NCBI GenBank assembly: GCA_016712525.1
Contig: JADJQX010000006.1
Location: 806,001-870,000 of the forward strand
Direction of reading: 5' to 3'
DNA length: 64,000 bases
Source: Myxococcales bacterium
Lineage (GTDB): Bacteria > Myxococcota_A > Polyangia > Polyangiales > Polyangiaceae
The notes under the pieces were generated by a model, which worked only from the letters and a program-made list of their open reading frames with translations, searched no databases and had not been told where the DNA came from. Made by a program: the position numbers and the translations under genes. How positions within the stretch are numbered: position 1 is the first letter of the stretch; each line of letters opens with the position of its first letter. Positions 60,073-64,000 of this stretch are shown here, piece after piece.

Positions 60073-61103
60073 TTGAACATTCTCACGTCTCTTGACCGCA
60101 CCTCCGACTACTCCAAGCGCCAGCTCGAGGTCATCCTCGGGGCTTGGGTCCTCTCCGGGCTCGTCGATCGCAAGGCCGCGATCTCCACGCAGAACGGCGA
60201 CGTCTCCGAGGACGACTACGACAAACGCTCCATCTACTCGCTCTTCTACGCGCTCTACCGGTCGATGGGCGACGTCCCGAGCGACAAGGGCACGCGCTAC
60301 GAGCTGACGTTCAACACTTGGGGCTACACCTGGCCCGAGTCGTGGGGCCCTGCCCGAACGATCCGAACGACCCGCAGCTCTACGGCCGCAACGCGTACAC
60401 CGGGCTCTACCAGTTCCCCGAGGTCAAAGAGTACGTGGCCGCGCGCGATGGCCGCGTGCACATCGTCGAGCTCGGCTGTGGCACGGGCGCGGGCGCCCAC
60501 CACGTGTGCAAGAACGTCCTCCCGAAGGCGACGTACGAGGCCGTGGACATGCAGGCCGCCGCCATCGAGACGTGCCGCCGCAAACACGTCCCCGAGCTCG
60601 GCGGTCGCCTCCGCGCCACCTGCGCCGACGCCACCGACCTCTCGATCCGCTCGGGCACGGCCGACTTCGTCGCCGTCAACGAGACGCACGTCACCGAGCA
60701 GACCGGCATGGTCACGGTCGAGGACGAGCGCTTCTTCTCGACGGCCTACCGCCTGCTCAAGCCGGGCGGGTACCTCGTGTGGGGCAACGCGATCCCCGAG
60801 TCGACCTGGGAGCCGTGCTTCGGCACGCTCGCCGCACTCGGCATGAAGAAGCTCCACGTCCGCGACGTCACGAGAGAGGCCATTTTGGCCCGTGATCTCG
60901 ATAAGGGCCGCGTCGACGCGTATGTTGCATACTGCATCGAACAGTTCTCCGGCTTCAAGATCCCGGTGCTCGGCGAGAAGCGCCGCCTCGAGGCCGAGCT
61001 CGCCATGAAGAACTTCTACCGAAACCCTGGCACGAACCTCTACGACCGCATGGTCGACGGGACCGACACCTACAAGGTGGTCTTGTTCCAAAAGCCCGCC
61101 TGA
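60073..61103 (+). CDS. class I SAM-dependent methyltransferase, reading frame broken at 60345-60351
   Basis: TTG 60073 (GAGG eight bases upstream) opens a frame that runs normally to GYTWPESWGP, then the coherent sequence continues one frame back as CPNDPNDPQLYGRNAYTGL through motif I VELGCGTGAGAHHVCKNVLP, VDMQAAAIETCRRKH, and TEQTGMVTVEDERFF, to the stop at 61103. Joined, the product is ~343 residues and looks like a small-molecule methyltransferase. At the break the bases read G GGC CCT (60345-60351), which fits an X-XXY-YYZ slippery heptamer, but a one-base loss in the G4 run would look the same. Unshifted, the frame goes on with poor composition to 60846. Confidence 0.75.
60345..60351 (+). 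other. G GGC CCT heptamer at the methyltransferase frame change
   Basis: In the initial frame the codons are TGG GGC CCT; slipping back one base at GGC CCT re-pairs as GGG CCC and continues as TGC CCG AAC, giving exactly the expected methyltransferase sequence. The heptamer satisfies X XXY YYZ. It is either a programmed -1 site, an ordinary one-base deletion, or a sequencing error in a G/C run; no tool could decide here. Confidence 0.4.
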
Positions 61104-61161
61104 CGGGCCTACGGGGGTGGACGGGAGCGCCGCCGAGCTCGGTGAAAGGCGCTCCTACGAG

Positions 61162-61201
61162 ACGAGGGTGAGTCGTTCGGCTCCCCCTCGTTTCCTTTTT
61201 T
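61162..61201 (+). terminator. intrinsic terminator after methyltransferase gene
   Basis: ACGAGGGTGAG and CTCCCCCTCGT form an eleven-base stem with one mismatch and an eight-base loop (TCGTTCGG), followed by TTTCCTTTTTT. It lies about 60 bases after the stop at 61103, so it should end transcription on the plus strand. The minus-strand gene ending at 61205 lies just beyond it. Confidence 0.8.
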
Positions 61202-61204
61202 CGC

Positions 61205-62131
61205 TCAGCTCTTCTTTTTCTCTTCGCGGAGCGCGAGCCCGGCGGCCGCCGCGGCGATCAGGGCGAACAGGAGCCCGAGCTTCCCGGAGCGCCCGAGCTT
61301 GGGCTTCGCCGGGGACTCGGGGGCGGCCTCGGACTTTCCGAGCCCCGAGTGTTTTTGCGCGGTGACGAAGAGCTTCCGATCGATGAGCTTCGGTGGCGTG
61401 GCGGAGAGGGTGCCGGCATCGGACACGCTCGCGTCCGGGGCCTCGGCGTCCGCGGCTCCCGCGTCGGACGCGCTAGCGTCGACGAGACCCTGCATCCAGC
61501 CTTGGGCTTCGGCGCGCTTCGGCTGCGGCCGCGCCGGCGGCATATACGTGTGCTCTTCTTTCTGGCCGTCCGTGTAGGTGTAGACGAGCTTCACGTTCTG
61601 GATCCGCGCCGGGAGCCCGCCGAAGGTGACCGTCTCGGCGACCTCCGCGAGCGGCGAGGCCTCTTTCACGAGGGCCCGCGCCGGCATGGCGTAGCCGGTC
61701 GCGTGCACGTGGGTGTCCTTCTGGAAGAACGCGGTACGATCCTCGGCCTTGATCTTCGAGAGCTCCTCGAGCTTCCACTCGCTGCGCACGAAGGCGGGCA
61801 CCTTCTCGCCGGGGGTCTTCTTGAAGGCCTCGACGTCGAGCACGTAGATGCGGGTCTTGTCGTCGCAGAACTTGTACGGCTCGCGGGGGCTCTCGGGCGA
61901 GACGACGTCGTAGTTCTGGAGGTACTCGAGGTGGGGGTTGAGCTTCGGATCGAGGCCCATGCAGTCGGTCGGGAAAGCGACGACGTGCCCGTCGATGGGC
62001 TTCGAGAACGTGACGGCCACCTTGAGCGGGCGCCGCCCCTCGGGGAGGACGTCGGCCGAGGCCACCTGAGCGAAGAACAAGGAGGCGGTGAGGCTCGAGG
62101 CGAGCACCGAGGCGTTCACGAGGCGTTTCAT
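61205..62131 (-). CDS. exported protein with C-terminal membrane/sorting-like tail
   Basis: A 308-residue protein with a signal peptide MKRLVNASVLASSLTASLFFAQVASA. The domain (residues ~30-215) is beta-rich with conserved-looking FSKPIDGHVVAFPTDCMG, VVSPESPREPYKFCDD and GYAMPARALV; two cysteines may pair. A D/A-rich linker (DASASDAGAADAEAPDASVSDAG) leads to a helix and a basic tail (GLLFALIAAAAAGLALREEKKKS), the hydrophobic-then-basic end seen in surface-sorting signals, though without a clear cysteine or known motif. Surface display is inferred. No family recognised. Confidence 0.7.
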   Translation of the reverse strand: MKRLVNASVLASSLTASLFFAQVASADVLPEGRRPLKVAVTFSKPIDGHVVAFPTDCMGLDPKLNPHLEYLQNYDVVSPESPREPYKFCDDKTRIYVLDVEAFKKTPGEKVPAFVRSEWKLEELSKIKAEDRTAFFQKDTHVHATGYAMPARALVKEASPLAEVAETVTFGGLPARIQNVKLVYTYTDGQKEEHTYMPPARPQPKRAEAQGWMQGLVDASASDAGAADAEAPDASVSDAGTLSATPPKLIDRKLFVTAQKHSGLGKSEAAPESPAKPKLGRSGKLGLLFALIAAAAAGLALREEKKKS

Positions 62132-62288
62132 CGGCGCGCACTCTCGCAGAGCTTTCGCCAGGTTTCCACGGCGAAACGCGCCTCTTCGGCCTTCGGGGGG
62201 CCGGGCCCGAAGCCCCCTCCGCCCCGCGCCCCGCTTCGGGAGAGCGTCGAAAATGGCGCCTTCGGGCGCGCTGATCTAGGGTCGCGTC

Positions 62289-63086
62289 GTGGTCATCCTC
62301 GAAGGCTTCGGGCTTCACGGCGGCAAGCCGGCCACGGTCACGCTCCGCGCGGCCCCCGGGCCGACCCATTTCGTCCACGAAGGTCGGGCTCACGCGCTGT
62401 CGTCGTTCGTCCCGTCGGGGGAGCGTCGCTCGACCGAGCTCGTCTCTCCGGCGCTCTCGGTGCGCACGGTGGAGCACCTCTTCGCGGCGCTCGCCGGCCT
62501 GTCTCTCTACGAGGGCGTCGCGGTCGAGGTCGTGGGCGACGAGCTCCCGCTGCTCGACGGTGGGGCCCGCGCCTTCGCCGAGGCCCTCCTGTCTCTCGGG
62601 GTCGCCCCGAGCTCACCGCGCCTCCGCGTCGCTCGTGATGCGACCCTCGAGCACGGGCGCACGCGCATGTGCTTCGAGGTCGCCGACGAGACGCACGTGG
62701 CGGTCGTCATCGATTTCGGCGATCCGAGGCTCGCCCCGACCGCGGAGTGGCGCGGAGACCCGGACGACTTCATCTCGCGCATCGCCCCGGCGCGCACCTT
62801 CGGGTTCGGCCACGAGGTGCTCGAGCTCGCCGACCGTGGCCTCGCCTCGCACGTGCCCCCCGAGAGCGTCGTCCTCGTCACCGACGAGACCATCCTCTCG
62901 GCCGGAAGGCCCCCCGAGAGCGACGAGGCCGCGCGTCATAAGCTCTTGGATCTCCTCGGAGATTCGTTCTTCTGGGGCGGGCCCCCGGTGGGTCGCTCGA
63001 GGTGCGAGATCCCGGGGCACGCGAGCACCCACGCGCTCTTCGCGCGCGCCATCGAGGCGGGCATCCTCGTGCGCACCCGCGCGTGA
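62289..63086 (+). CDS. lpxC: LpxC-type UDP-3-O-acyl-GlcNAc deacetylase, compact
   Basis: A 265-residue zinc deacetylase, start GTG 62289. It shows the LpxC set: VEHLFAALAG (zinc histidine, with the E before H), LPLLDGGARAF, PARTFGF, HKLLDLLGD (zinc histidine and aspartate) and GHASTHALF (catalytic histidine). LpxC makes the committed step of lipid A synthesis in the cytoplasm. The protein is ~35-40 residues shorter than usual, mainly from shortened loops, and LDGG replaces the common LDGS. It is monocistronic-looking between an exported protein gene (divergent) and an MFS gene 50 bases downstream. Confidence 0.85.
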   Translation: MVILEGFGLHGGKPATVTLRAAPGPTHFVHEGRAHALSSFVPSGERRSTELVSPALSVRTVEHLFAALAGLSLYEGVAVEVVGDELPLLDGGARAFAEALLSLGVAPSSPRLRVARDATLEHGRTRMCFEVADETHVAVVIDFGDPRLAPTAEWRGDPDDFISRIAPARTFGFGHEVLELADRGLASHVPPESVVLVTDETILSAGRPPESDEAARHKLLDLLGDSFFWGGPPVGRSRCEIPGHASTHALFARAIEAGILVRTRA

Positions 63087-63136
63087 CGGCCGTTCCCGGT
63101 TGACCCGCCCGAGGCCCAGGTGGTGAGGTGCCGCGG

Positions 63137-64000
63137 GTGGACGACAAGGCCAAGCGAAACGTGATGCTCACGGTGATGGTGGCCGCGCTCGGCTACTTCG
63201 TCGACATCTACGATCTCATCCTCTTCAGCATCGTGCGCGTGCCGAGCCTCAAGACGTTCGGCCTCTCGGGCGAGGCCCTCACGGACGTCGGCGTTCGCCT
63301 CATCAACTGGCAGATGGGCGGCATGCTCATCGGGGGCATCCTGTGGGGCATCCTGGGCGACAAGCGCGGCCGCCTCACGGTGCTCTTCGGCTCGATCCTC
63401 ACCTACTCGCTCGCCAACATCGCCAACGGCTTCGCGCAGACGGTGCTCCAGTACGAGATCATGCGCTTCGTCGCGGGCATCGGTCTCGCCGGCGAGCTCG
63501 GCGCGGGCATCACCCTCGTGGCCGAGGTCATGCCCAAAGAGAAGCGCGGGATCGGCACGACGGTCGTAGCGGGCGTCGGCATCCTCGGCGCGGTCGTCGC
63601 CGCCCTCGTGGGCGACGCGTTCTCGTGGCGCATCGCGTATTTCGTGGGCGGTGGGCTCGGCTTGGGCCTCCTCCTCGTTCGCGTCGGGGTCACCGAGAGC
63701 GGCATGTTCCGCGTGGCCAAGGCCTCGGGCGTGCGGCACGGCGACTTCTTCGCGTTCTTCCGCAACGGGAAGCGCCTCCGCCGTTACCTCGCCGTCATCA
63801 CGGTCGGCGTACCCGTCTGGTACGCGGTGGGCATCCTCGTCACGTTCTCGCCCGAGATCGCGAAGGGCATGGGCCTCACCGAGCTGCCGAAGCCCTCGAC
63901 GGCCGTCATGCTCATGTACATCGGCCTCGCCATCGGCGATTTCGGGAGCGGCTTCTTGAGCCACCTCTTGAAGAGCCGAAAGCGCGTGCTCGCGGGGTTC
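63137..64000 (+). CDS. MFS transporter, N-terminal part (3' end outside window)
   Basis: The frame is open from GTG 63137 (an in-frame GTG lies at 63128) to the end of the window, 288 codons without a stop. The start VDDKAKRNVMLTVMVAALGYFVDIYDLILFSIVRVPSL and the motif A relative GILGDKRGRLTVLFGS, then RFVAGIGLAGELGAGITLVAE, place it in the sugar/aromatic-acid symporter part of the major facilitator superfamily (PcaK/shikimate-like). Ligand unknown. A GAGGT lies about nine bases before the start. At least six helices are visible. Confidence 0.85.
   Translation, partial: MDDKAKRNVMLTVMVAALGYFVDIYDLILFSIVRVPSLKTFGLSGEALTDVGVRLINWQMGGMLIGGILWGILGDKRGRLTVLFGSILTYSLANIANGFAQTVLQYEIMRFVAGIGLAGELGAGITLVAEVMPKEKRGIGTTVVAGVGILGAVVAALVGDAFSWRIAYFVGGGLGLGLLLVRVGVTESGMFRVAKASGVRHGDFFAFFRNGKRLRRYLAVITVGVPVWYAVGILVTFSPEIAKGMGLTELPKPSTAVMLMYIGLAIGDFGSGFLSHLLKSRKRVLAGF

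Overview
The window is GC-rich and densely coding, with genes on both strands. It looks like a chromosomal segment from a myxobacterium (Myxococcota, probably the Polyangiales side). The reasons are several Ser/Thr kinases with the catalytic loops HRDVTPHNI or HRDVSPHNI and C-terminal PEGA-like domains, many Cys-rich or Asp/Ala-linker lipoproteins, an EntA-like/DAHP-synthase locus, a complete set of early menaquinone genes, and lpxC (Gram-negative envelope). No rRNA, tRNA, CRISPR array or complete insertion sequence was found, and no gap between genes exceeds about 260 bases.

Layout. 1-15.7 kb is mostly housekeeping: the end of a mannose-1-phosphate guanylyltransferase, uvrB, a large lipoprotein, a beta-hydroxyacid dehydrogenase, argJ, an atypical Fis/AAA+ regulator divergent from lepB, a short hutF, a BatA/vWA membrane protein, a Bax-inhibitor-1 protein with a Gly/Tyr/Pro tail, a Fur regulator and a PAP2 phosphatase. 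15.9-20.8 kb holds a Ser/Thr kinase followed by a remarkable single protein in which an ETTS-containing segment and an FHA domain precede a full type II DAHP synthase. An EntA-like dehydrogenase and a hotdog thioesterase follow. 20.9-33.6 kb is a run of ten same-strand genes with mostly tiny gaps or 4-base overlaps. It encodes four exported proteins (TPR/PEGA, CxxCH lipoprotein, Cys-repeat lipoprotein, type-I binding-protein lipoprotein), a methyltransferase, a GH1 glycosidase, a GT8 glycosyltransferase, MalQ, a drug-type MFS transporter and a GT1 glycosyltransferase. 33.6-36.4 kb has a second drug-type MFS gene between two GrpB-family genes, one of them membrane anchored.

36.5-46.9 kb is the menaquinone region: menF coupled to a GH3 lipoprotein, menE, an FAD oxidoreductase, menC, menD and menB. 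47-51.4 kb has a Ser/Thr kinase, a small PEGA-like membrane protein and a PP2C phosphatase in one operon, with a divergent tail-anchored protein. 51.4-55.4 kb has a five-CxxCH lipoprotein, a thioredoxin-like/rhodanese fusion, a MITE-like palindrome bounded by CTAG, and a Gly/Tyr/Pro-repeat membrane protein. 55.4-64 kb has two oligopeptide-type ABC permeases (one with a very large periplasmic insert), a phosphosugar mutase, a methyltransferase gene interrupted by a -1 frame change at a G GGC CCT heptamer, an exported protein, a compact lpxC and the start of an MFS transporter.

The most interesting lead is the ETTS-FHA-DAHP synthase protein beside a kinase: a possible phospho-switch built into the first enzyme of the shikimate pathway. 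The second is the glycosyltransferase/MFS/secreted-glycosidase set, which resembles glycosylation-based masking and unmasking of a toxic natural product. All functions are from reading the sequence; no database search was possible.
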